Source of the DNA: Arcuatula senhousia
Taxonomy: Eukaryota > Mollusca > Bivalvia > Mytilida > Mytilidae
Assembly: GCA_963971305.1 (NCBI GenBank)
Contig: OZ020304.1
Location: 19,450,103 to 19,514,102, forward strand
Length of the DNA stretch: 64,000 bases
Direction: 5' to 3'
Shown: positions 53,761 through 64,000 of the stretch, piece by piece
Position numbering within the stretch: position 1 is the first letter of the stretch
How the letters are laid out: every line of letters begins with the position of its first letter
Position numbers and translations under genes: made by a program
The notes under the pieces: model-generated
Seen by the model: only the letters and a program-made list of their open reading frames with translations
The model's database searches: none
What the model was told of the DNA's origin: nothing

Positions 53761-54200
53761 TGTTATACACATTTTCAGCCCTAATATTGAGCATGCTCTC
53801 TATGTCAGTTTTAAATTCTCCTCAAACAACTTCATACTTCCTGGATTCAAATATTGTACGGATAACATTGACTTTGTCATTTTCTGATTCAATAGAAAGT
53901 TTAGTTTTAACCTCGTTTTCTAAACTCTTAATTTTCTTATCTTTTTGAAAATCATATTTTCCAACCTTTGGATTTCATTTTGACATATACTGGACAAAGT
54001 GTCCACTTGGCAGGTAAAATCTATCAAATCTGTTCTAATAGACTGACATGAAGTATCAACACAGGATTTCTGCTGCATGTTATAACCATATGATAGATCG
54101 CTTTGACAACAAAAATCAGATGTATCAATGGGATCTGCTTGACACGCGAATTCAGCTTTGGGTACATCACACTGCGCGGAAAAAAACAGCTACGATTGGC
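53761..54200 (-). pseudogene. Possible coiled-coil ORF remnant
   Basis: Minus-strand frame with SCQSIRTDLIDFTCQVDTLS and DKKIKSLENEVKTKLSIESE, then VNVIRTIFESRKYEVV and a stop near 53825. It resembles the charged coiled-coil that precedes the catalytic part in some THAP/Harbinger-like transposon proteins. That comparison is from memory and weak. It may also be an upstream part of the neighbouring hAT remnant. Confidence 0.35.
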
Positions 54201-55320
54201 TTCTCATACGCGACAGTTGTTTTGACCTTTGTTGGTATAGTAGACAATCCACAGACTGACTTCCTCTGCAATAGATATAAAGTATTTTCGAATGAAAAAC
54301 CTGTTACATGTGTCTTGTTTGATAAACAACTGTATAAAGTTTAGATGCAATTCGACTAATGAGTCAGCCTGACGCCGTTACCTAAAACAGATAGGTGCAT
54401 ATATTAACCAACATATTGTTATCACACACTGAAACCTAATATGCTAAAGTGAAAACAAAAAACTGCTTTAGTTTTTTAAACATCAAACTATTATACACTA
54501 TAATGTTTTGTACATCTTATATTTGTAAAATGGAAATTTCAACCGTCAGCATCATGTACATGTGTGAAAACTGTGACTGAAAGCTTTACAGACAACCGGA
54601 CAAAGGTTAAACCGTGCTGTGACTTTTTCAAAATAAGTTAATCATGAATAGAAGAACGTGCACTTAAAACATGTTAGACACGTTCAAAGAAGGATAACTC
54701 CTACTTTATTTTTAGAAAAATACTTCGTCTCTGTCACCTCTTGGTTTTACAAATGGACAAAAACTTGAAAGTCGAGTAATGATATAAGTGGTAAAAGTGC
54801 ACCAAAATAACAGTGTTTTATTTATTTTTTTAACATACATGTTGTATATCAATTTTTTTACGTTGTAATAAAGAAAGAAACACAAAAAAGTTTGATCTTG
54901 TTCCGGCATTGAAATTTCATTTTGGTAGTATTAGGTTACTTAGATTTTAAGAATGTCAACAACCCTTCCGTCCTCAGTACAGTACGCTATTTAAACTTAA
55001 AATCCCCTCTAAAAAATTCTAAAGGCGCTCACATTTCTGGAAAAAAAGGGGTCAAGACAGAAATGGTCGGATTTAGTCTAGATAATCAGGAATTTAGGAG
55101 AGGAGCGACAGACTGAAAAACTAACGAAAATATATCCCAGCCCAACCATTATTATTATTATTATTACAAGTGTGACCGTGTATATAAATATACAAAGGGG
55201 TTTTTGATTTCTTTTAAATATTTATGTATTGTCCACTAAAATGTATGCGCTGTTTTTTGATTAACAGGTACTGGCTACCCTTTCAGATAACCTGAAATGC
55301 AGCTAGATATTGACTTTTTT
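54201..55320. other. No recognised feature
   Basis: AT-rich, with an (ATT)n run near 55148. Nothing else is supportable. Confidence 0.4.
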
Positions 55321-55730
55321 GTCTCGCCTGCGACAAATAGTCGCGGATAGCGAGACATAGGTATTACTTTCCGGCGGCAGCGTCGGCGGCGTAAACTTTT
55401 TTGTAAGACTTTTGTGGACAATGATTTGCTGGAAAAGTATAATAGCTAGGCATCTGATATTTGGTATACAGACAGTACCGGTTATGGTCTACCCAACTGG
55501 CACCGTGCTGCAGGACCCTGACCCCATTTGTAAGGCTCTAGTGACTCTGTGAACTTAGGTCTTTTTCAGGCCGCAAACTTTTTTGTAAAACTTTTGTGGA
55601 CGATGAATTGCTAGAAAAGTATAATAGCTAGGCCTCTGATATTGGGTGTACGGACACTTTTTGTGTTTATGCCAATAAATGAAAGCTTAGGTAGTTGATT
55701 TTAGTGATGGTGCCGGCAGGCGAGACATAC
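55321..55730. mobile_element. Minisatellite-type element 2, short copy
   Basis: Inverted ends GTCTCGCCTGC (55321-55331) and GCAGGCGAGAC (55716-55726). Two units of about 185 bp share AAACTTTTTTGTAA, ACTTTTGTGGAC and TATAATAGCTAGGC. It is the cleaner relative of 16803-18446, whose internal units differ in sequence. Non-coding. Confidence 0.65.
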
Positions 55731-58156
55731 TTTTAGTGGCCACACTTGTTTATCCCAGCTATGACGTAGAAGTGGAAATAAAGTTTTACCTGGGTGTCCA
55801 GTTCATTTTCGCTTCGTCATGAGTTCATGTTACTGATTTGAAGGTTGTATAATGTTTTTTGTTTGTTGTTTTGTTTGATTAAGTGATTATTTTTTCGTCA
55901 TTTGATCGTGGCTTTAGGAACATACAGATGAAATGCTTTTGATTTTGATATGTACTGATACTTATGCAACTGCATACCAAATATTAATGGTGTACCATAA
56001 CTTGTTAAACAAATTAGACCATCATTGCCGACATGCTAGCCAAGAAGTCTAGCAAGTTCAAAGATTGACTTGAGAATAGTTGAACAATACATGTATACAG
56101 AAGACAGACAACAAGAAAAAAATCCATAGAATAATATTTAAAGAATGAGCCAAAAACAAATAAAAGCTTCCACCTAATATAGTGTTTTTATTTATTCATA
56201 TGACATTTATCTTTGATATACAAAAGTGTAAAATACCAGGAAAAAAGCTGACAAAAGTAAAAAAAAATGCTATGGATCGAAGTCCTTGAAATATCTATGT
56301 TGAAGGTGTCTTTAATACGTTCATAGACAAGGTAATGGTAGGCTTCCCTAATCAGGTTTTAGTTTCCGTTTGTTTTTTTCACACAGCCATATGTCTATTT
56401 TTTTATTATATAATCGGTCCGACGGCCTAGTTGAGTAAAAAAATATTCCTGCAATGGTTTCCTGGCATGGTCGAATTCCTCTTATGTCAGTATGTGTGCT
56501 TATTTTACTTCTTCAAGACCCATTTTACATATATTTCCATCAACTGAACATAAAAACTGTAAACATGTATTATCTCTATCGCGAAACTGGACTGTTTGTC
56601 CTCAGTGCTTTAAAGTAAATTTCTACAATAAATAAATAACAATATTAATAGACTCAACGTTTTAACTTTTACTTATTGAACTGCTACATATAGAAGGATG
56701 CGGTTATTTGTATGGTTAAATCTCGACCTTTGTATAAATCTGCGACATCCCTTTGAAAAGAAAACCTGTTTTAATATAAGGATAAATGCTTCAGTCTATA
56801 GTCGAATGAGTTCACATGGATTTCGGTTACATTTGTTTTTATATTTTAAAGCATACACTAAACACAATCCCACAATTAAAAACAAGACAATCATAATAAG
56901 CAATATTTCAACCGGTTAAATTCTTATAAATTGATAAAAACTTTACAAATGTTTATCAATGTTTATATAAAGTATTTACAAAGTTCCATGAAAAATTATG
57001 CATCTTGATTAAAATCACTTTTTATATTAAAGAAACCTACGATTTGAAAAGAGGCGGGCTTGTTTGTTTTCCTCAACGTTTTGCATGATGCCAAATATTT
57101 TGGTACCAAAGTTTAAATTATGGATCAACGACAAAAATGATAAGATATCATTAACATGACAGGAATTAGATGAGCAACACACCTAAAATCAAATCCCAAG
57201 TTAATGTAAACCTCCCTACTTTTTTCTATTGTGAGGGTTACCATTCCAGCCTGTTGACCTCAATGGAGCAAAAACAGTTCTTTCAAACAGTCACTTTCAC
57301 TTATCTTTTTGTATACTTTCATATATAACAATGTGTTTAAGGATACTTCAATCTAATATGCTGATAAATTTCCAGATAAACCCTTAAATGTAGGATATTT
57401 TTGTTTTTACGCTAGTCTTAAACTTTATAAAATTCAATATCATAACTTTAATAACGTTAATTACAATGTAAAACTTCGAAAGTTAATCTGATAATTGATT
57501 ATGGTGTAAAATAGCAAATCCTAAACATATTCTACAGACGACAGCGCGGTACTCCTCAAGCGCCGCAAAATGGTTTTGCTACATCCATCGTTGAAAGTAA
57601 TGGATGGGAATCGTAGCCCAAACAGAGGGTCACGGAGTTAGGGGTAAGTTATCTTAACTAATGTTATAGGAGCTAATGCTGATGCTGCATACCAAATATC
57701 AAGAGGCTGTGATTAGTAGTTCTCGAGGAAATTATTACTAAAATATTTTTCCGACCAGCACGCCGCACGCCCATAATCAATAATTTTGTTATCGGGATTT
57801 TTCACTTGAATAAGGCCTATTTTTTGCCGTTAAATATAACTAATTTCTAACCGCTTTGAACGAAACAGCAAATAGTTCGAGAAAATAGTCGGCCCTTAAA
57901 CCATAATTCTATTTGCAACTATGCTTCATGTATACACACACACACACATACATGTATATATATTACATCAATTTTGATATTTGAAAAGTTTCCTTCAAAC
58001 TGTGAAAACATTGTCAATTCCGCATATGCGCATTCAGAAGAAAAAGCGATGATTTTTTTTGAATCCACACAAAAACATTGTAATGATAATATATTTCCTT
58101 TTTTTCTCGAAAGGTTATAATTGTCAAAAGTTTTTGTACAAATAAAAATACTAACA
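55731..58156. other. No recognised gene
   Basis: About 2.4 kb AT-rich. Near 57540-57770 there is a fragment with similarity to the unit of the 33.4-kb minisatellite element (ACCAAATATCAAGAGGCTGT, then GATTAGTAGTT). A short (CA)n lies at 57932-57950. ORFs are motif-free. Confidence 0.4.
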
Positions 58157-58222
58157 ATGTACCAGACAATAAATTTTGCTACGCCTGACGCGTGCGCGTT
58201 TCGTCTATTCAAGACTCATCAA
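58157..58222 (-). ncRNA. Truncated family 1 hammerhead with longer helix III
   Basis: The minus strand keeps stem II GUCU-UGAAU-AGAC, GAAA and the 3' side AGGCGUAGC. Helix III is extended to ACGC-GCAC-GCGU (four pairs with a tetraloop) before the cleavage-site C. The 5' side is lost: the core reads UUGAUGA (C3 replaced by U) and stem I has no partner. Probably inactive. Confidence 0.6.
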
Positions 58223-58519
58223 GTATTGTACAAACTATTTTATTAAGGGTCTGTCTGAAAATTATTTTTGATGAAAAAAAAATTGTGGCAGCAGAGGGTA
58301 AGAAAAAAAAATATTCTGAAGAAGGATTTTTGCCATATTAAACAATGATAATAACGAAAAAAAAAATTGTTGTGGCGCCTTCGAAAAATAAATATTTTTT
58401 ACCGCGGGGAAAAATGTTCTGACCAAAACAAAAAACCAAGGCCCCCCCTTCAAGTTAAATGGTCTGTCCCTAATAAAATAAAGTTTCATAAAAACATTTT
58501 GTAAATACATAATAAAAAG
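58223..58519. other. No recognised feature
   Basis: A-rich; nothing supportable. Confidence 0.35.
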
Positions 58520-59341
58520 CTACGCCGAGCGCAGCATGATACGACCGCAACGCAACAAGTTGAACCCTGTACGTTGGAGGCCCAATATGGATAGTCCATT
58601 GCTTTGGTCACATGAAGCCCATGGTGGACTTACAAAGCTTTTTGACACATGCATCCTGTGGTGGACTTAGAAATGCATTTTTGACAAATATATTTACATC
58701 AACATCTTATACAAAAAGCCTTATTTCAATACATGTATTAATTTACAATTTTGGCCCTTTGACCCCTAATTCCTCAAAAATGGTAAAAGATATTGCTAAT
58801 CCGATAAAAAGTAATAGGAAATTGTGTACATGGAATCCGATGAAAAAAAGATTTTGAAAATCGGACCACAAATAAAAAAGTTGATTTTATGGCCTGTCTT
58901 TAGCCCCCTGTAACAATGTAATGATGAAATATATATCAAAATCATTGACACATTTTGTTGACAGAATTTAATGATGAATTCAACAAAGAAAGAATTTTCA
59001 AAATCTAATATATTAATAAACATTCTACAACAGTTTTGTCAATACACCCGTTTTAGCCCTTTTTGGCCCTTTTTTCTAAAACAGTAGGGGCCACAAACCC
59101 CAAATACAAAACCAAGATTCCTTTAGTGGATATAATCATCATATATAAACTTCATAACAATTGGCAGGCCCACTACAACTTAATTTTTGGTATAAAACTA
59201 TTTGCATTGACAAACTTTTAAAAAAGGCGTTTTTGGCCCCTTTGACCCCTAATTTCTCAAAAACGGTAAGAGATATTGCAAATCTGATTGCAAAACGCAG
59301 GCAGGGATTTTAACAAGGATTCCAATGAAAAAAAGATTTTG

Positions 59342-59553
59342 AAATTACAAATACCAAAACGCGGGTATAAACGGTTAATTTGGATATGCTATATATCGAT
59401 ATTTCAAGGAGTAACCTCTCATCAGTAGCATTTAAACCAAAACATTGGAAGATCAAATTCCAAAACAGTTGAAAACGAAAAGTACTCAAAACCAAAACGT
59501 TCGAACAAGGAAGCCAAATCCAGCACCGAGGATATCGACCATGTGCATTACAA
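59342..59553 (-). repeat. Family 2 hammerhead repeat, partial copy
   Basis: About 212 bp on the minus strand, from AATGCACATGGTCGATATCC to CGTTTTGGTATTTGTAATT, matching the 49.8-50.8 kb repeat. The host continues on both sides (GATTTTGAAA before, AAAATCGGACCAC after), so a 3-4 bp A-run duplication is possible. It preserves the TTAA site that is occupied by a MITE at 50171. Confidence 0.7.
59386..59431 (-). ncRNA. Type I hammerhead ribozyme, family 2, intact
   Basis: On the minus strand: AUGCUA (59431-59426), CUGAUGA, GAGG-UUACU-CCUU, GAAA, UAUCGAUAU, A, UAGCAU (59391-59386). Stem I here is six perfect Watson-Crick pairs, whereas the 50.7-kb copy has one G-U. That single difference keeps pairing. 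Helix III and the AUA cleavage site are the same as in the other copy. Confidence 0.8.
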
Positions 59554-59919
59554 AATCGGACCACAAATAAAAAAGTCAATTTTTTGGGTGTGGCCCCTTT
59601 TTGACCCCCAGTATCAATGTAACAGTGCAATATATATCAAAACCATTGGCACATTTTGTTGACAGAATTTAATGATGAATTCAATATAAAAAGAATTTTC
59701 AAAATCGAATGAATAATAAACATTTTACAACAGTTTTGTCAATACATCCGTTTTACCACTTTTTGGCCCTTTTTTCTAAAATGAGAGGGGCCACAACCCC
59801 CAAATACAATACCAACCTTCCTTAGGTGGTAACAAACATCATATCAAAATTTCATAACATTCGGTCAATATTTACTCAAGTTATCGTACGGAAACCAAAG
59901 TGTCCGCAGACGACGACAC

Positions 59920-59950
<31 letters not shown>

Positions 59951-60000
59951 ATCGCCATAACATTATACGATCGCATAAATTTTGCGGTCGTATAAAAACT

Positions 60001-60639
60001 AGATCGACGTGTTTGAAAATTAAAATATATATCAAATATAAAATAAAATATAATTATTTTCTTTAAAATGACTAACACTTACCTTAAAAAAGCAGATAAA
60101 CCAATCCCGAATAACCAGTTTACATAAAAGTGACAGACCACGTGAAATTTCAATTGCCTTTTTATACCAAGGGGTCAAACCCGGTGCTCTTGACCTCACA
60201 CCGGGTTTATCTTTCCGAATATCCTCTTCCTACTTCCTTTATAAGTATACTGAAGGGAAAGGTTAAATGAGTGCGTTTAACCAGGTGAATATCTAAAAAT
60301 AACATTGATGTAAACTTGCAAGGGGTCAAACCAGGTGCTGTTGACCTTGCACCGGGTGAAGCTTTCTGATTGATCTTTCTCAGATATCATTGGTTGATTA
60401 AAACTGGGAAATCCCCTAATTCATTTCTGTCTTGCTGGTGAAGATAATGGCTTCCATGACCTAATTTAAAACCTGTCTGCTTCAAAAGTTTACAGGCAGA
60501 TTGCAATTTTATTACAACTTCTTTCAAAATTATCTTACACTTGATTCTAGAAAAAACATGTCTTAATCCAATGGTGTATTTAATTTTTTGCTGCAACATA
60601 TAATAAAGGCTAAACTATCAAAAGAAGTTTTTTACCACA
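60001..60639. other. Intergenic with paired GGGTCAAAC hairpins
   Basis: AAACCCGGTG (60177-60186) and CACCGGGTTT (60199-60208) form a 10-bp hairpin in the block AAGGGGTCAAACCCGGTGCT. A second, weaker copy of the whole block (AAGGGGTCAAACCAGGTGCT, then TTGACCTTGCACCGGGT) lies at 60319-60357, about 149 bp away. No gene recognised. Confidence 0.5.
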
Positions 60640-60988
60640 TTAATTTGTATATTTATATATAATTAACAATATTTGTATAGCGCATTAACTAATTTAAAAT
60701 TACTCTAAGCGCTTAACATGCATTAAAAACATCAATATATGATTTTTAAAAATATATACATATATCCATACAAAAATGGTAAATAGTAGATTTCAATGGA
60801 AAAATGCATGACTACTGAAAATTTTTTAAAAATTACAAAACATTTAAAAAACAAATAAAAGTAATATTCAAGATAAAATACTGAATTCAAATGTAGTAAA
60901 GCTAAAAGATAAAATTAAATTGCGTGGGAGAAAACCCATATGTCACTAAAATATCCATAAGCAACACAATGTTTGTCAACATAAAACC
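60640..60988 (-). other. LINE 3' untranslated region
   Basis: Downstream of the RT stop on the minus strand. Near the end it reads GTTAAGCGCTTAGAGTAATT, then TAATGCGCTATACAAATATTG. This AAGCGCTT...GCGCTATA arrangement is the conserved 3' end of L2/CR1-like LINEs, recognised by their RT. The 3' terminus is probably in the AT-rich run near 60645. I could not identify a target duplication. Confidence 0.6.
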
Positions 60989-62287
60989 TTATAAAAAGTC
61001 ATGATATGCTAATCTAAAAAAGTAGGTCTTTAAACTGGATTTAAAAGCATCAACACTGTCCACATTTCTCAAATAGCTGGGGAGTTTGTTCCACAGAGTG
61101 GCTGCTGCCGTGTCAAATCTCCTTGAACCGTAAGTCTTAGTTCTTACTCTTGGCACATGAAGTTGTGTGGTATTTTCTGATCGGAGTGATCTTGCGGGCT
61201 TGTAGATTGTCAATAGATTTTGCAAGTATACTGGAGCCTCGCCTTTAAGAGCTTTAAAAACATATACTAAAAGTTTAAATTGGCATCGATACTGAACAGG
61301 CAGCCAATGAAGATCGATCATCACTGGTGTAATATGGTCGTATTTCTTGCGCCTAGCTATAAGTCGAGCTGAGGCGTTTTGTACCCGTTGTAATTTGGAT
61401 AATGCAAAAGCGTTCACACCATATAAAAGTGCATTTCCATAGTCCAACCTGGATGTAACAAGTGAACACACTAACGATCTGGAGACAGCCGAAATATGTT
61501 GCTCCATGCTGAGAGTTTTGTCTAATAGAACGCCAAGATTCTTAACGCAAGCCACATCTGACACTATAGTTCCACCAAGAGCTAGCTCGCAAGCTTGAAT
61601 ATCTTTAACACGATGTTTCGGTGTGAATATGATGAGCTCCGTCTTGTCGTGATTTAGCTTAAGTAGGTTGACCTTCATCCATGAGCTAATGTCTTTAAAA
61701 CAAGCATCCAATCGTACAGAAATGTCTGTCCAGTTATCTGATGGTTCTATCACTAAGTAAATTTGTGAATCGTCTGCGTAGCATTGGTAAAGCATTCCAT
61801 GTTGTTTACATATTTTTCCGATTGGTTTCGCAAACATGCAATAGAGCTTCGGTCCTAGTACCGAACCTTGTGGAACGCCAAAATTCAAAGATCTCGAATT
61901 TGAGTTGGTGGAACCTATGGCAACAGTCTGACATCTCCCTTCTAAGTATGACTTGAACCAAGATAGAGCGGAATCACGTATTCCGTAAGAATGTTCGAGT
62001 CGAGACAGAAGAATTGGATGATCGATTGTGTCAAAAGCAGCTGACAAATCTAACATCAATAGCACAGCACAGCAGTTCTTATCAAGGGCGGACGTTACGT
62101 CGTGATGTACACGCAGTAGGGCAGTTTCTGTGGAATGGCCGGTTCGGTATGCCGATTGTACTTCATCATGTAATGAATTATTCTGTAAGTGCGATTCAAG
62201 ACGAACAGACACTATCTTCTCCAAAATTTTTGATACAAAGGGTAAATTCGACACGGGTCTATAGTTTTTTAAATATTTCACGGTCAA
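60989..62287 (-). pseudogene. CR1/L2-like LINE, reverse transcriptase part
   Basis: 432 codons. It opens at the NYRPVSNLPFVSKILEK block (RT fingers). Then follow AYRTGHSTETALLRV, LMLDLSAAFDTIDH (motif A aspartate), GVPQGSVLGP (motif B) and CYADDSQIYL (catalytic YADD), thumb blocks LNHDKTELIIF and KNLGVLLDKTLS, and the terminal LPSYLRNVDSVDAFKSSLKT and YFFRLAYHDFL. The order and motifs are those of CR1/L2/Rex1 LINEs of the Jockey superfamily. All catalytic residues are intact. The true start is not here: the frame is the continuation of the endonuclease ORF, from which it is separated by one extra base in an A6 run at 62265-62270 (T6 on the plus strand). Confidence 0.9.
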
Positions 62288-64000
62288 GATCTGGTTTTTT
62301 TAGGAGCGGTCTGACAATTGCTTGGCGAAATGATTTAGGCACAGTTGAGGTGGCAAGTGACGCGTTGATGATATGGGTGATCACAGGCAGGATGTCGTCG
62401 ATACAATGTTTTAAAAGAGTAGTCGGTAAGGGATCCAATTTGCACGACTTAGATGATGAGTTCATGATTATTTTCCTTACCTCGGCACAAGAAGCTGGTG
62501 CTAGTATTGTAATAGGTTCGCCTTCAAACTTGACGTCCGCAGAAAGAACATCTGTCGTATCGAATTTTGTCGAAGAACACAAGTCGTTTCGAATAGTTTC
62601 AATTTTACTTATGAAAAACATGTTAAATTTATCCGCAAGATCAAGGCTACAATGATGCGTCGGAAGAATGACCTCGGTCGTTTTGCCCAATAGATTATTA
62701 GTAAGTTTTTGAAGCTGCTTTTGGTCATTCTGAAGTTCAGAAATTTTGCCAATATAGAAATCCTGCTTTGATCGAAAGAGTAGTTTTGTGACACACGAAC
62801 ATTTCTCCTTGTAAATCAGTCTGTCGATCATCAACCCCGTTTTAACCATACGACGTTCAGCTTTCCTCCGTTCACGTTTAGCGTTGTGAAGCTCAGAATT
62901 ATACCACTCGGTGTTCGGTCTTATTGTTATTTGCTTTGTTTGTGTTGGTGCATGACAGTCGATCAAATATTTTAGTTTTGAATTGTAAGCATCAACTAGA
63001 TTATCGACTGAAACAGAGTTCGATTCAAATTTTGAACTTCGAATGTCAGATGTAAACGCACTAAGTTCAATGTCCTTAATTTTTCGGAATGTAACAGTTT
63101 CTCGCCTTTTCGTTGGTTTAGCAATGTCAATCACAGCAGAAACAGCGAAATGGTCCGTCGTTGAAATACCTTTATGGTCGCATATACCTGGGTCACGAAT
63201 GACTGGTAGCGCCGATAATAATGGCATATTTTCCCTTGTGATAAGAAGGTCGAGCGTGTGTCCGCGCTGGTGGGTCGGTCCACTGACATGTTGTGATAAG
63301 CTACGCTCAGAAAGAATGCGAAGGAATTTTTGTGCGTCCGCGTCGTTTGGATCATCAACGTGAAAGTTGAAGTCGCCGGTAATCAAGAGTTCATCAGATG
63401 TAACAACGATACTATCTAAATAGTCTGACCATTCTTCAAAGAAAGTAGCAGTTTTTAACTTATTCACTTTAGATGGTGGAGGGCGATAGACAACACTGAA
63501 TCGGAAATGATGGTTTTTGGCTCCGACTGTGGACTCAAGTAATTCAAAATGTGTGAATAATTTCGGTCGTTTGACAAGATCGACATTAATGTTCGAATTG
63601 TATACTAAAGCAGTACCGCCACCTCTTTTGTTCTGTCTAGCAACGCTATGAATGCGGTGAGTGTTTGGAATTAGTTCCGCAAGCACCGTTTTGTCGACAT
63701 CAGAACCCATCCATGTTTCGGTTAACGCTAAAAGATCGATATTTTGATCAATGATGAAATCGTGAATGGACTGAGTCTTGTTCTTTACTGATCTTGTGTT
63801 AAGCAAAGTCAGTGTTAAGTTACTTTGTGTTTGAATAGGTGTTCGGTGAATTCTCACTAAGTTTGTTAAATTCAGTGACAATTTTCTAAGCGCAGTTTCG
63901 TTTCTGACAGACACAATCGTTGGAATCAGTGTTTCAGCGCTCGCAGTAGTTAATTGTACCAAGTTACTACGATTTACGCCCGATCCACTAAAAGTAACAT
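62259..64000 (-). pseudogene. CR1/L2-like LINE, endonuclease part (truncated by window)
   Basis: Open for 567 codons from about 63962. The codon there is TTG and the frame stays open to the window edge (reading FSGSGVNRSNL upstream), so the real start is outside. APE-type endonuclease blocks: LTLLNTRSVKNK, LLALTETWMGSD (catalytic Glu), RGGGTALVYN, FSVVYRPPPSK, LLITGDFNFHVDDP (the DxN box), GHTLDLLITR and ISTTDHFAVSAV (catalytic His). A linker to the RT includes AKRERRKAERRM and VRPLLKKPDLDREI. Then the frameshift produces a stop at 62259. With one base removed it would be a continuous EN-RT protein, so this copy inserted recently or the extra A is a sequencing error. Confidence 0.9.

Larger units (their letters stand above)
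58520..60000. mobile_element. Minisatellite-type element 4 with nested repeat
   Basis: The left end has AGCATGATACGACCGCAACG. The right end has ACGATCGCATAAATTTTGCGG, then TCGTATAAAAACTAG, with a GACAACGACAACGAC tract before it. ACGACCGCA and TGCGGTCGT are inverted counterparts, and the hairpin followed by CTAG is Helitron-like. Long internal units share GGACCACAAATAAAAAAGT, GACACATTTTGTTGACAGAA, TACAACAGTTTTGTCAATAC and TTTTTGGCCCTTTTTTCTAA. A family-2 hammerhead fragment is inserted at 59342-59553. Non-coding; class by analogy. Confidence 0.6.

Noticed and set aside
62014..62655. 213-codon plus-strand ORF
   Set aside because: Antisense to the LINE endonuclease/RT region, which has clear family motifs on the other strand.

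Overview
This window is 64 kb of AT-rich eukaryotic DNA that is almost entirely transposable-element sequence. I find no convincing host gene, tRNA, rRNA or CRISPR array. The repeat vocabulary points to a bivalve mollusc, most likely a mussel such as Mytilus. It includes Penelope-like reverse transcriptase debris, interspersed elements with 150-170 bp internal units, and hammerhead-bearing repeats. The species is an inference from remembered families; no search was run.

Layout. 0.9-3 kb: fragments of a Penelope-like retroelement (PLE family 1), one with an intact-looking hammerhead ribozyme. 3-6.3 kb: two adjacent TIR elements. 7.6-15.8 kb: a TA-flanked MITE, several small inverted-repeat elements and PLE fragments of two families in both orientations. 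16.8-18.4 kb: a minisatellite-type element that contains a 357-bp tandem array with one hammerhead per unit. 18.5-28.4 kb: a PLE reverse transcriptase split by an 8.2-kb, nearly perfect palindrome with an 8-bp target duplication. 29.8-31.85 kb: the most complete family-2 PLE. 32-35 kb: MITEs and hairpin elements.

37.6-49.4 kb is a Ngaro/DIRS-type tyrosine-recombinase retrotransposon (RNase H, recombinase and SGNH-hydrolase remnants) with split direct repeats. It carries a 6.9-kb TIR element, which contains a minisatellite-type element, which in turn contains a hAT copy and a second minisatellite-type element. 49.8-53.8 kb: a second hammerhead family (unit about 380 bp), two near-identical TTAA-flanked MITEs and a decayed hAT/DUF4371-type transposase that one of them interrupts. 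55-60 kb: two more minisatellite-type elements, one holding another intact-looking hammerhead. 60.6-64 kb (minus strand): a CR1/L2-like LINE, broken by one frameshift and cut by the window edge.

The most interesting items are the two hammerhead families with retrozyme-like unit lengths, the giant foldback element with its reconstructable empty site, the split-repeat Ngaro with five layers of nesting, and a three-unit higher-order repeat inside one minisatellite element. Nearly every coding piece is broken; the LINE is closest to intact. Start codons are uncertain throughout because the coding pieces are fragments.
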